Shown here: positions 26,624 through 35,117 of the stretch, one piece after another
How the letters are laid out: each line of letters begins with the position of its first letter
How positions within the stretch are numbered: position 1 is the first letter of the stretch
Assembly: GCA_028285525.1 (NCBI GenBank)
Contig: JANQOZ010000027.1
Span: 1-64,000 of the forward strand
Source of the DNA: Lysobacterales bacterium
Lineage (GTDB): Bacteria; Pseudomonadota; Gammaproteobacteria; Xanthomonadales; SZUA-38
DNA length: 64,000 nucleotides
Direction of reading: 5' to 3'
Notes under the pieces: model-generated
What the model was told of the DNA's origin: nothing
Seen by the model: only the letters and a program-made list of their open reading frames with translations
The model's database searches: none
Program-made: the position numbers and the translations under genes

Positions 26624-27806
26624 CCGCTTTCACCGACCCAAAGCCATACCACTTGATCTGGTCGGACAGGCGCCCGGTGTCCTCGTCAAACTCCGCAGCG
26701 CCGGTGACTGCACCGGTAAACTCCTCCTCGCTGACGTAGGTTTGGCGGGGCATGACGGCCTCAAAAAACTGCTCCGGATCGAAGCCACCCTTCACCGTCA
26801 GCTCCCGATAGTCCTGATCGCGAAACGGCTTATAGAACGGCTCGTTGTTGTAGTAGCAGTCCCAGTCCAGGTAGAAGCCGTCATAGGGCTCGACCGCTGA
26901 GTTGGGCGGCAGCTCCATGTTCAGCAGCACGCCGCCGGGCTTGAGCACGCGATGGGCTTCCGCCATGAAAGCGTGGATCATCTTCACCGGCAGCTCGTGT
27001 AAAAACATCGAGGTGAACACAACGTCCACTGAGTTATCCTCGAAGGGGAGGCAATCACCGGACGCCTGTTTAAAGTGCACCTCGACATCCATCGCCTCGG
27101 CCCGGGCATGCGCGTACCGCAGGCAGGCGGCGGCGAGATCAACGCCGGTGACCTCAGCGTCCGGGAAAGTTTGTTTCCAGGGCAGCGTGTTGTGACCGAT
27201 CGTGCATCCGACGTCGAGAATCTTGCGCGGCTTAAGATGCGGAAACTTCAGCTTGAAAAAAGTTGCCATCGACCAGCCGATGTCGTTGAGCTGGCGCCCC
27301 ATGGCGCCGAACGCAAAAACGTTGAGGCCATTGTCGTAAACCGCGCCGGGCTCCACCACCGAATCTGCCGCGCCCCGATAGTTTGACGGCATCAGGTGAA
27401 CATCCACCGCGTCCGCGTAGCGCGGCGGGTCAAGATCGGGATCCAGCGTGAGGCTGCCGCGCGGCGCCTGGCTGAGCGAATCGAAAGTTCCCCGCAGCGC
27501 ATCCTGATTAGCGCCCACCGAGTCCATTACGCTGTCCCACACCAGCTCCTGCGCCGTACATCGAAGCGAGGAATAAAAATTGAAAACGGGTGTCCCCTTA
27601 ACGATGTTGTGCACATCGCTGCCGCTCGCGGGCTCAGCGCCACCGGTCGATAAATGTGCCGGCAGCTGCTTGCTCTCGTAGTCCTGGCGGAGCTCGCCGG
27701 CCAGATCCATGAGCACGTAGCCTCGCAGCCCCGACACGAAGCGTTCACGGGCGCGTTCGTCGCGACCTTTTTTCAGGTCAAGGGCGTGGTTCAGGCGGGT
27801 ATCCAT
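26616..27806 (-). CDS. SAM-dependent methyltransferase with long N-terminal extension
   Basis: The C-terminal half of this 396-residue protein is a class I methyltransferase: KILDVGCTIGHNTLPW (SAM motif I, near residue 200), VTGVDLAAACLRYA, DCLPFEDNSVDVVFTSMFLH, and the post-motif LKPGGVLLNMELPP. About 190 residues before it form a region I cannot assign, which might recognise the substrate. The substrate is unknown. GGAG precedes the ATG, and a 12-bp perfect palindrome lies just upstream. The gene overlaps a small downstream coiled-coil-like gene. Confidence 0.82.
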   Translation of the reverse strand: MDTRLNHALDLKKGRDERARERFVSGLRGYVLMDLAGELRQDYESKQLPAHLSTGGAEPASGSDVHNIVKGTPVFNFYSSLRCTAQELVWDSVMDSVGANQDALRGTFDSLSQAPRGSLTLDPDLDPPRYADAVDVHLMPSNYRGAADSVVEPGAVYDNGLNVFAFGAMGRQLNDIGWSMATFFKLKFPHLKPRKILDVGCTIGHNTLPWKQTFPDAEVTGVDLAAACLRYAHARAEAMDVEVHFKQASGDCLPFEDNSVDVVFTSMFLHELPVKMIHAFMAEAHRVLKPGGVLLNMELPPNSAVEPYDGFYLDWDCYYNNEPFYKPFRDQDYRELTVKGGFDPEQFFEAVMPRQTYVSEEEFTGAVTGAAEFDEDTGRLSDQIKWYGFGSVKAGE

Positions 27807-27816
27807 GGCGACTCCA

Positions 27817-27828
27817 TTGTCCGGACAA
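27817..27828. promoter_or_regulatory. Perfect 12-bp palindrome upstream of the methyltransferase
   Basis: TTGTCCGGACAA is a self-complementary 12-mer placed ten bases before the methyltransferase start codon at 27806, overlapping its ribosome-site region. It could be a repressor operator. No other copy was noticed in the window, so this may also be chance in GC-rich DNA. Confidence 0.3.
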
Positions 27829-27891
27829 GTAGGTAGTGTACTGAATCGGCCGGTTTTTCCTACCCGGACCGACGCCGATGGAAATCGTTAC

Positions 27892-28830
27892 TCAGCCCTG
27901 GCCAGCCAGCGTGTCCAGCGTGAGCTGCAGCTCCGTGTTGAATCGCTCCGGCTGCTCAAGCTGCAGAAAATGGCCCACACCGTCGAGCAGCACCGCTTCA
28001 TAGTCGGCGTAGCGGCGATTGAGCTCCACCTCCGTCGCCGGCGTCATCGGCCCAGGCCCCGCGTTGATCACCCTGATCGGCGTGTTGGCGTTTTGCAGCA
28101 TGTCGGGAAGACTGATCCGGGCAAAATCGGCAAACAGCGCCACGGCAACGTCGGGATCTGTCTGCTGGGCCTTCTCAACGATCCAGTCGCGCAACTCAGG
28201 CTCCAGGGTTGCTCCGGCCATGCCCTCGAACATGCCCTTCATGCTGCCACCAAAGTCGGCCTGAAATGCCGCCATCATCTGGCCTACCTGTTCCACCGGG
28301 TATTCGATGTCCGCGTTGTGTAGCGTGTCCACGCCGACCACCGCATCCACCCGACCCGGCATTCGGGCCGCCGCCGCGAGGCTCACCGGTCCACCCATCG
28401 AGTGGCCGACCAGCACCATCTTCTTGAGCTTCAGCTCGTCAGCCACCGCCTGGACGTCCTGGGCCAGACCCGCGATTGTCCACACGCCGCGGTCGGTTCC
28501 CGACTGTCCATGTCCACCCAGATCGAGCGTGACCACCCGGTAGCTCTTAGCAAAGGTCGGCAGCTGCTCACGCCAGAACTCGGCGCTGCAGGACCAGCCG
28601 TGCACAAATACCAGCGTTGGATCGGCGCTTTGGCGCTTGGCGCCCAGCACGCGGTAGTGAATCTCGACGCCGTCTGGCGCGAAGGTCATGCCCTCTTTTG
28701 GCTCAGCGGTGGCGGTCACCGTCTCTTCGGAGTCAGCTGATCTGACGGCCCCGGTTTCATCACCGGGCTGCGACTCGCAGGCAGCCAGGACCAAGGTCAG
28801 ACAGACGGCAGGCAGAATCTTATGAACCAT
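27892..28830 (-). CDS. Alpha/beta-hydrolase lipoprotein
   Basis: The lipobox LVLAAC (cysteine about residue 18) marks this 312-residue protein as a lipoprotein. The mature part is a classic alpha/beta hydrolase: LVFVHGWSCSAEFWREQ, LDLGGHGQSG, the nucleophile elbow GHSMGG, and a C-terminal DGVGHFLQLEQPE with the catalytic histidine. It likely hydrolyses an ester or a related bond at the cell envelope; the substrate is unknown. It is divergent from the M20 peptidase at 28947 across a 116-base gap. Confidence 0.86.
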   Translation of the reverse strand: MVHKILPAVCLTLVLAACESQPGDETGAVRSADSEETVTATAEPKEGMTFAPDGVEIHYRVLGAKRQSADPTLVFVHGWSCSAEFWREQLPTFAKSYRVVTLDLGGHGQSGTDRGVWTIAGLAQDVQAVADELKLKKMVLVGHSMGGPVSLAAAARMPGRVDAVVGVDTLHNADIEYPVEQVGQMMAAFQADFGGSMKGMFEGMAGATLEPELRDWIVEKAQQTDPDVAVALFADFARISLPDMLQNANTPIRVINAGPGPMTPATEVELNRRYADYEAVLLDGVGHFLQLEQPERFNTELQLTLDTLAGQG

Positions 28831-28946
28831 GTTGCACTCCTCCGATCAGGGCCCAGCAGACTATCATTATCGTTGTCAGCCCGCCCGACCCTCGACGGAT
28901 GCCCGCTGGCACTGCATCATGGTGGTATGAGCGAGGATTTGCGCTG

Positions 28947-30272
28947 ATGCTACGGCCACTCAAAGTCCTGCTGATTCTCCTGACCGGCGCGATGCTGCCC
29001 GCCGAATCGGCGTTTTCCCTGGACCCCAATGAACAGGCTATCGTGGAGGCCATCGATGCCTCCCTGCCTGAGGCAGAGCTGCTGCTGCGTGAGTTGGTCG
29101 ACATCAACAGCGGCACTCAGAATCTAGACGGCGTTGCGCGGGTGGGCCAAATCCTGAAGGACCGCTTTGACGCCCTCGCTTTTGACACCCGCTGGGACGA
29201 CGGTGCCGAGTTCAACCGGGCCGGTCACCTCTGGGCTGCCCACGGCGGCAGCGGCACCCGCTTTTTGCTGATCGGCCATCTGGACACCGTTTTTGCCAGC
29301 GACAGCCCGTTTCAGCACGTGACCGAACTCGACGGAAACCGTTGGCGCGGCCCGGGGATCACCGATATGAAAGGCGGTGACGTGATCATGCTCTACGCCC
29401 TGGCGGCCATGCAGACCGCCGGCGTGCTCGACCAGATCTCCGTCCAGGTGGTGATCACCGGCGACGAGGAGTCGCGGGGTAGACCCCATGCCGCGGCGAA
29501 CCGAACCCTGCTCGATGCTGCGCGCTGGGCGGACGTCGCCCTCGGTTTTGAGGACGGAGACGGCGATCCGAAGACCGCGGTGATTTCCCGCCGTGGGTCA
29601 GTCGGCTGGCAGCTGGAGATGACCGGAAAGCCGGCCCACTCGTCGCAGATTTTTCGACCGGACGTCGGCTTTGGGGCAATTTTCGAAGCGGCCCGCATTC
29701 TGGACAGTTTCAGAACCGAACTCTCCGATGTGCCGCTGCTGACCTTCAATCCCGGAGTCATCGTTGGCGGCACCGACATCACGCTTGACGGCACGACCGC
29801 TCGGGGAACGGCATTCGGCAAGAATAACGTGATTGCCCGCGGGGTTAGCGTCAAAGGCGGAATCCGCGCGGTATCTCCCGCCCAGCTCGACGAGGCGAAA
29901 GCGGTCATGCACCGAATTGTTGGTGAAAACCTCGCCCAGACCAGCGCCAGTCTGACCTTCTCGGAAGGCTACCCGCCAATGGCGCCAACCGAAGGTAACC
30001 GGGAACTGCTCGCCGTCTACAACCAGGCCAGTCAGGACCTCGGTCTCGGCGAGGTCAGAGCCGTAAACCCGCGCCGAGCCGGTGCCGCTGACATTTCTTT
30101 CGCGGCAGCACACGTTACGATGGCGCTGGACGGCCTCGGACTCATGGGATATGGCGGACATACCGAGGGCGAAACGGCGCTGATGGCCACTTTCGGCCAG
30201 CAAATGAAGCGCGCTGCATTGGTGATGTACCGGCTCAGGGACTGCTCCCGCTGCCGCGACATCGGTACATGA
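28947..30272 (+). CDS. Exported M20 family metallopeptidase (glutamate carboxypeptidase-like)
   Basis: A signal peptide ending near AESAFS precedes an M20 di-zinc hydrolase. Metal and catalytic motifs are LIGHLDTVF, RGPGITDMKGGDV, VVITGDEESRG, and the C-terminal GYGGHTEGE histidine; the middle holds the dimerisation domain. Relatives such as carboxypeptidase G2 remove C-terminal glutamate from amides or folates in the periplasm. I chose the ATG at 28947 because it gives a clean signal peptide; an in-frame start at 28899 adds only non-homologous residues. The NhaR-like regulator gene follows 22 bases later. Confidence 0.86.
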   Translation: MLRPLKVLLILLTGAMLPAESAFSLDPNEQAIVEAIDASLPEAELLLRELVDINSGTQNLDGVARVGQILKDRFDALAFDTRWDDGAEFNRAGHLWAAHGGSGTRFLLIGHLDTVFASDSPFQHVTELDGNRWRGPGITDMKGGDVIMLYALAAMQTAGVLDQISVQVVITGDEESRGRPHAAANRTLLDAARWADVALGFEDGDGDPKTAVISRRGSVGWQLEMTGKPAHSSQIFRPDVGFGAIFEAARILDSFRTELSDVPLLTFNPGVIVGGTDITLDGTTARGTAFGKNNVIARGVSVKGGIRAVSPAQLDEAKAVMHRIVGENLAQTSASLTFSEGYPPMAPTEGNRELLAVYNQASQDLGLGEVRAVNPRRAGAADISFAAAHVTMALDGLGLMGYGGHTEGETALMATFGQQMKRAALVMYRLRDCSRCRDIGT

Positions 30273-30294
30273 CGGCGCATGCTTTGGAGGCAGC

Positions 30295-31194
30295 TTGAGA
30301 CACCTTAACTATCATCATTTGATGTACTTCTGGACGGTCGCTCGGGAGGGCAGCATTGCCCGGGCTTCCGAGATCCTTCATCTGACGCCACAGACCATCA
30401 GCGGCCAGCTCAAGCTGCTGGAAGAATCGGTGGGCGAGGCGTTGTTCCACCGGACGGGCCGCAACCTGACCCTCACCGAAACCGGCCACACCGTCCGGCA
30501 ATATGCGGACGAGATCTTCTCCCTCGGCGCGGAGCTCACCCAGCGGATTCGCAGCAAGACCCCCGGTCTTCCCGAAACGCTGAATGTCGGCGTGGTGAAT
30601 ACCATCGCCAAGCTCATCACCTATCGCATGGTGCAGCCGGCTATGACTGACGAGAATCCGGTCAAGGTCATCTGTATCGAGGGCCCGCTGGAGACGCTGC
30701 TGGGCGAGCTGGCGGTGCACCACCTTGACCTGGTGATTTCCGATCGGCCGGTTCCCACCGGCCTGAACGTCAAGGCGTACTCGCACCCGCTCGGCACGAG
30801 TGAGGTCGCGTTTTTTGGCCGCGATGAGCTCGTTGCCCGATTCAAAGCAGACTTTCCCGGGGCGCTGGACGGGGCGCCTGTGCTGCTGCCGGCCTCCCAC
30901 ACGGTGCTTCGCAGAAAGCTCGACGAGTGGTTTGACCGCAACGGCGTGGTGCCGTCTATCGCCGTGGAGTGTGACGACAGCGCGCTGCTGAAGGCGTTCG
31001 GAGAAGCCGGCAAGGGTCTGTTCCCCGCACCGGCGGTGATCGCCAAGGAGGTGACCGAGATGTATCGCTGCGAGCTGCTGGGGCTGATCGACGGCATCAC
31101 CGAGTCGTACTACGCGATATCACCCGAGCGCAAGCTCAAGCACCCGGCGGTCACGGCAATCACCCGGATGGCCAGGGATGAACTGCTGGGCTAG
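30295..31194 (+). CDS. nhaR: LysR-type regulator closely related to NhaR
   Basis: The 299-residue protein aligns along its whole length with E. coli NhaR: YHHLMYFWTVAREGSIARAS, LHLTPQTISGQLKLLEE (helix-turn-helix), the LDLVISDRPV part of the ligand domain, FDDALMKAFG-type segment DDSALLKAFGEAG, and the end PERKLKHPAVTAI. NhaR senses sodium and activates the antiporter gene nhaA in enterobacteria; no nhaA is present here. The start is a TTG, supported by GGAGG six bases before it and by NhaR alignment from the first residues. It may be cotranscribed with the peptidase upstream. Confidence 0.85.
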   Translation: MRHLNYHHLMYFWTVAREGSIARASEILHLTPQTISGQLKLLEESVGEALFHRTGRNLTLTETGHTVRQYADEIFSLGAELTQRIRSKTPGLPETLNVGVVNTIAKLITYRMVQPAMTDENPVKVICIEGPLETLLGELAVHHLDLVISDRPVPTGLNVKAYSHPLGTSEVAFFGRDELVARFKADFPGALDGAPVLLPASHTVLRRKLDEWFDRNGVVPSIAVECDDSALLKAFGEAGKGLFPAPAVIAKEVTEMYRCELLGLIDGITESYYAISPERKLKHPAVTAITRMARDELLG

Positions 31195-31209
31195 GCCGGC
31201 ACATCCAGG

Positions 31210-31232
31210 ACGGAAACCCTCGGTTTTTCCGT
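31210..31232 (+). terminator. Hairpin after the NhaR-like gene
   Basis: ACGGAAA (31210-31216) and TTTCCGT (31226-31232) form a perfect 7-bp stem with a 9-base loop, starting 16 bases after the regulator stop. The T-rich right arm acts in place of a long tail. It is a plausible but modest terminator. Confidence 0.4.
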
Positions 31233-31273
31233 ATTGAACTCGACATAAAAACGGGTTTTACCGTTGGATCACT

Positions 31274-31909
31274 ATGGCGCAAGATAAACCGGTTTGGTTT
31301 TGGAACGCAGCGGTGAAGTCTCCGACATCCACCGATCAATCGGCCGGGCGCGATCGACGCTCCGGCGCATCGAAGACGGCACAATTCCTCCAGCAGCGAG
31401 GTGTTGGCGGCGTTATTGAGCTGGCTCACGCGAGCTATCAACGTTACCAGGCCAGCACCGGTCAACGCAGCGTGCTGCCCGGGATTGTCGAAAACTCCGA
31501 GGCGGCCATCTGGGGCACCCTGCTCGAATCAGAGTTTCGCGCTGCCGGCGAGGAGTCGGACGCCGACGTGGGAGTCACCGGGATTCTGCCGGTTCGAGCG
31601 CTGATGGCCGCCCGCATGGCCGATCAGGATTTTGAATCACTGACCCACGCGCGCGAGCTGCTGCGGGGCACACCGCTGCAGCAGCAGGTGCTGGATTCGC
31701 TCACCGAGCGCTGGACCATGGACTCCGTCGTGAGCCTCACAACCACCCCGGAATGTGCGATTGTGGTCTACACCGCTTCTTCGCTGGCGCTGGACAACGA
31801 GGCCCATCCTTATCTTGAGCGGCTCGCAAGCGCGCTGCGGCTCCCAGCGAGCCTGATCAAGAGCATTCACGAGCAGACGACCGAACACTTGAGCCTTCAG
31901 CGTATCTGA
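31274..31909 (+). CDS. DUF533/YebE-like (TerB-type) protein
   Basis: The C-terminal 110 residues of this 211-residue protein match the DUF533/YebE region: LPVRALMAARMADQDFESL, then TTPECAIVVYTASSLALD and LERLASALRLP, a helical TerB-like fold with acidic residues that might bind metal. The N-terminal part is low in order (SPTSTDQSAGRDRRSG). E. coli YebE is an envelope-stress-linked inner-membrane protein; this copy lacks a clear membrane segment. It stands alone between a hairpin and a convergent terminator. Confidence 0.6.
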   Translation: MAQDKPVWFWNAAVKSPTSTDQSAGRDRRSGASKTAQFLQQRGVGGVIELAHASYQRYQASTGQRSVLPGIVENSEAAIWGTLLESEFRAAGEESDADVGVTGILPVRALMAARMADQDFESLTHARELLRGTPLQQQVLDSLTERWTMDSVVSLTTTPECAIVVYTASSLALDNEAHPYLERLASALRLPASLIKSIHEQTTEHLSLQRI

Positions 31910-31979
31910 CGCGCAACCCACCCGCTCAACACCCCAATACCCACTGCGGCAGCGTTGTTGCGTTCGCTTTTCCTTGCGC

Positions 31980-32008
31980 AAAAAAAAAGCCGCTCGGGGA
32001 GAGCGGCT
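31980..32008 (-). terminator. Rho-independent terminator of the 32047-32655 gene
   Basis: AGCCGCTC (31988-31995) and GAGCGGCT (32001-32008) make an 8-bp GC-rich stem with a 5-base loop, followed on the minus strand by a run of nine T. It lies 39 bases beyond the stop of the minus-strand gene at 32047. This is the clearest intrinsic terminator in the window. Confidence 0.85.
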
Positions 32009-32019
32009 AAGAGTAAGGC

Positions 32020-32033
32020 CCTGCCGAAGCAGG
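32020..32033 (-). other. UUCG-tetraloop hairpin before the terminator
   Basis: On the minus strand CCTGC-TTCG-GCAGG forms a small, very stable hairpin between the stop codon at 32047 and the terminator at 31980-32008. UUCG loops capped by a C-G pair are known to be unusually stable. It may shield the mRNA 3' end from exonucleases. Confidence 0.45.
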
Positions 32034-32046
32034 ACGAGGGGACACA

Positions 32047-32655
32047 TTAACCCTGGGTGGAAGCCACCTGGGCAGGAATCGGGTGAGACGCCACCTTGGC
32101 GGTGAGCTTGCGCAGCGTCTCAATCATGTGAGGCTTCAGCGGCTTCTCGACTTCGCCGAGCGCCGTTTCGAGCTTGAGAACCACGGACGGCTCGTCGAGC
32201 AGAATCTGGACCAGCCGGGGGTCGAGCGCGAACTCCAGCTTTTCGATGTAGGGCTCGCGCACGCTGTTGTGGTGCTCGTTAGCAACGTGGAGCGGCACCG
32301 GCAGCAGACGGCGATCTTCCAGCTGAATGGTCAGCGGCTGATCCATCGCTCCCAGAAGCCAGCTTCGGGGGCCGTCGTGACGCAGCCAGAGGATGTACTC
32401 CATCACCTGTGCATTGTCGTCGGCGACCAGTGCGCTCAGGCCCACGGTCATGCCGTCGTCAGGCGCAAACCGGCTGCCAGCGGTCTGGAACTGCCAGAGC
32501 GGCGCCGATTCGAGCTGGACGCTGTAAAAACTCACGCCGCGAACCGGATCCCGGCTTTCGGTCATCGCCTCTGCCTGCGCGGCCATGCCCGGTAAGGCGA
32601 GGACTGCGCCGGCCAGAAGGCTGCGCAAATGGGTTTTCGCTGGCGACCAATTCAT
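32047..32655 (-). CDS. Exported protein of unknown function
   Basis: The 202-residue product has a signal peptide ending near AAQAEA and a mature part with alternating beta-strands (VSFYSVQLESAPLWQFQTAG, VMEYILWLRHDGPRSWLLG). I recognise no family. The ATG has GGAG nine bases before it. It has its own strong terminator and a 224-base upstream region shared with the divergent gene at 32880, containing a GTTCG/CGAAC inverted repeat near 32753, so it is probably a single-gene unit. Confidence 0.65.
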   Translation of the reverse strand: MNWSPAKTHLRSLLAGAVLALPGMAAQAEAMTESRDPVRGVSFYSVQLESAPLWQFQTAGSRFAPDDGMTVGLSALVADDNAQVMEYILWLRHDGPRSWLLGAMDQPLTIQLEDRRLLPVPLHVANEHHNSVREPYIEKLEFALDPRLVQILLDEPSVVLKLETALGEVEKPLKPHMIETLRKLTAKVASHPIPAQVASTQG

Positions 32656-32879
32656 CTCATCTTTCTCCTACTGTTGCCGACCACTGCCGGCTGCTTCGAT
32701 GGTTAGAATACGGAAAAACACCTATTCGGAAAATACGGATTAAACGCGAATTTCGTTCGGTTTTGACGAACAATAAGTGTGAGGCTGTTCCGGCCTCAGG
32801 CTGCGCCGCACCAGCCGCACCATCGAGGTTGCTATGATTCAGTTCCGCACCGCCGACGACGCCGTAGAGGCAACCCGCC

Positions 32880-33284
32880 ATGACACAAGCTGCCGCCGGC
32901 TACTCGAAGAAGCCGCTCTACCAGAAGCTGGGGCTCAAACCCGGCATGCGCTGTTTGGTGCTGAATGCGCCCGATCACTATGCCGAGCTGACCGCTGGCG
33001 CAGAGGGTGTGCGCTTCATGAAACGGGCGAAGTCGGCCGATGTGGTTCATCTTTTTTGTCGAAGACGATCCGACCTTACCCGGCGAATCGACTCTGCTCT
33101 CGCCAGAGTTGCGCCGGGCGGCATGCTGTGGCTTTCCTGGCCGAAAAAGTCCTCACCACTTTTCAAAGATTTGACCGAGGATGAGCTCAGGCGCGTGATT
33201 CTTCCGACCGGCTGGGTCGACGTAAAGGTCTGCGCCGTGGACCACGACTGGTCGGGACTCAAGTTTCTGCGTCGGCGAAACTGA
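32880..33284 (+). CDS. DUF3052 family protein
   Basis: The 134-residue protein shows the DUF3052 pattern: GYSKKPLYQKLGLKPGMRCL, VLNAPDHYAEL, DVVHLFCRRRSDL, GGMLWLSWPKKSS, DLTEDELRRVILPTG, and WVDVKVCAVDHDWSGLKFL. The fold looks like a reduced Rossmann domain without a catalytic centre; function is unknown. GAGG lies before the ATG. It stands alone between an exported unknown protein (divergent) and a convergent one. Confidence 0.85.
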   Translation: MTQAAAGYSKKPLYQKLGLKPGMRCLVLNAPDHYAELTAGAEGVRFMKRAKSADVVHLFCRRRSDLTRRIDSALARVAPGGMLWLSWPKKSSPLFKDLTEDELRRVILPTGWVDVKVCAVDHDWSGLKFLRRRN

Positions 33285-33377
33285 GACGCCGGCTGACGAC
33301 TCGCTTGATGCTAGGGCGGCTTGGCCGCCGAGCGACGGCTGGCCGCTACGAGACCCATCGGACGGCGGCAGTGGAGG

Positions 33378-34217
33378 TCACGGCCCGGCAGCCACGACGG
33401 ATGCCCGCACGTCCTCATAGCCCTTGCGGAAAGCGAGCACGCCAGACTCTGAAGGCTTGCCCCCCGCCGTATTGATCCGATACCCCATCGGCCGACCCTT
33501 AGCATCGGTCCAGAGATTAAACTCGAGCACGTAGTCACCGCCCTCCGGAGTCGGGACCCGCTCCACCATGTCGTATTCGCGGATGGTCACCATTGAGCCA
33601 TCGGTCCGTTTGATCGGCAGCTCGCGACGCAGCGTCAGCTCGGCCCGCTGGTTGTCGGGGCTCGTGAACGCCCGCCGCAGATCCTGCGCCGCCCAGCGGA
33701 AAGTCTGGGTGCCGCCCTGCTGGTGGTCGTACCGTTCGGTCATGACAAACATCGGACTGCCGCTCGGGCCCATGTCCAAAAAGCATCCGTCCGGGCAGGG
33801 TACGGTTGCCTCGATATCGGTCGACTCGCCGCGAACGCTGACCGCAACGCTTTGCTCTTCCGCTTCAAGCAAGACCGTCACCGGCTCGTCTTTGTAGATG
33901 CCCGCACCGAGGGCTCGCAGCGCGTTCCAGTCGGCGTCGTAGTCATAGCGGGTCTGCACCCGCAGCGACCCATCACGCATCGTGGTTGCCGACAGCAGCG
34001 TCATCCCGCCATCCGGACGCCTGAGAAATTCGAAGGTTTCCTCGCGGGCGAAGCGTGGCTTTCCGTCCACCACAAAGCTTCCGGCATCTACCAGCTCGAC
34101 GTTCCTGAGGCCCGCAAGCGTGAGGCCGTCATCACCCGAAGGCTCAGCCTGGGCTCCCCCCAACGAACACCCCATCACCAGGGCGAAGACAGTGTTTCTG
34201 GCGGCTGTTCTGATCAT
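33378..34217 (-). CDS. Exported protein of unknown function
   Basis: The 279-residue product has a signal peptide (FALVMGCSLGGAQAEP) and then a long beta-rich region with pieces such as LVDAGSFVVDGKPRFAREET, LRVQTRYDYDADWNAL and VTVLLEAEEQSVAVSVRGES. A CPDGC motif near residue 150 could form a disulphide. I recognise no family. The ATG at 34217 is supported by GGAGA; the frame is open upstream without a ribosome site. It follows the alpha/beta-hydrolase gene on the same strand by 56 bases. Confidence 0.62.
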   Translation of the reverse strand: MIRTAARNTVFALVMGCSLGGAQAEPSGDDGLTLAGLRNVELVDAGSFVVDGKPRFAREETFEFLRRPDGGMTLLSATTMRDGSLRVQTRYDYDADWNALRALGAGIYKDEPVTVLLEAEEQSVAVSVRGESTDIEATVPCPDGCFLDMGPSGSPMFVMTERYDHQQGGTQTFRWAAQDLRRAFTSPDNQRAELTLRRELPIKRTDGSMVTIREYDMVERVPTPEGGDYVLEFNLWTDAKGRPMGYRINTAGGKPSESGVLAFRKGYEDVRASVVAAGP

Positions 34218-34273
34218 TGCTTTCTCCGAACGGTGATCCCGCTGCGCAGCGTGACGATACCGGGTTATGCGCG

Positions 34274-35116
34274 TCAAGCGCTTTCCTTTGACCTCGACGA
34301 TTTGTTGGCACCATGGACAAAACTCGCAACCGTCTCCGACCAGGCTTCGGGCTGCTCGTCGACAATATCGTGCGTCCCGCCCGGCAGCTCGGCAAAGTCA
34401 AAATCCGGCCGCAGCTGCCGGGCTTTTTGGGCGAGGTGGTAGATGTCGTCACCGGTGTTGGTGAGAATCAGGACCCGCCCTGAGAGCGCCATAAAATCCG
34501 GCTCCATCTGATAGCTGAAGGCCGCGCGATGCCCATACCAGAGCGTATCCCCGGCCCACAGCTGATCGACCAGCCGTCGATGCATGGCCTCCTTGTCCGT
34601 CCAGCCTGCGGAATATTGGACCCGCACATCCCATCGCTCCTGCAGATGGGACCCGTCGGCGTGCACGGTCGGCGCCTCAAACTTGAGGTCGCGAAACGGC
34701 TCGAGATCCTGCTCTGACATCAGCGGCGGACCGTTTAGAATCAGTGACTGCACGCGCAAGGGGTTAGCGGCGGCGAAGCTGCAGGCGATCGCGGCTCCGG
34801 TGTGGTGACCGAGAATGTGGGCGGCGGTCAATCCCAATCCGTCCAGCACCGCTGGAAACATGCCGGCATATTCGGCGATGGTCGGCGGCTCGGCGGGCAC
34901 GTCGGAGTTGCCAAAGCCCGGGGTGTCGATCGCCACCGCGCGAATCCCGAGCCGGCTGAGGTGTGGCATCGCGCGTTCAAACTGGCGGCCGCAGACCGGC
35001 GACTGATGGGCCAGCAGCAGCGCCGGACCCTCGCCAGCCTCGCAGTAGTGGATCTGGCCGAACGGTCCGTCGACGTATCCCTTTCTCACCGCTTGATCTC
35101 CCGCGTTCAGACTCAC
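34274..35116 (-). CDS. Alpha/beta-hydrolase-fold protein with His in place of the nucleophile
   Basis: The 280-residue protein has the usual fold signs: ALLLAHQSPVCGRQFERAMP, AIDTPGFGNSD, an acid region LTNTGDDIYHLA and the C-terminal histidine in GGTHDIVDEQPE. The nucleophile elbow, however, reads GHHTG at residues 103-107, so histidine 105 replaces serine. The first domain of the tandem hydrolase at 20451 is similar (GTATG). These may be a non-hydrolytic branch of the fold, for example lyases or decarboxylating enzymes; that is inference. The VOC gene is two bases upstream, so the pair is one transcript. Confidence 0.78.
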   Translation of the reverse strand: MSLNAGDQAVRKGYVDGPFGQIHYCEAGEGPALLLAHQSPVCGRQFERAMPHLSRLGIRAVAIDTPGFGNSDVPAEPPTIAEYAGMFPAVLDGLGLTAAHILGHHTGAAIACSFAAANPLRVQSLILNGPPLMSEQDLEPFRDLKFEAPTVHADGSHLQERWDVRVQYSAGWTDKEAMHRRLVDQLWAGDTLWYGHRAAFSYQMEPDFMALSGRVLILTNTGDDIYHLAQKARQLRPDFDFAELPGGTHDIVDEQPEAWSETVASFVHGANKSSRSKESA

Positions 35117-35117
35117 C

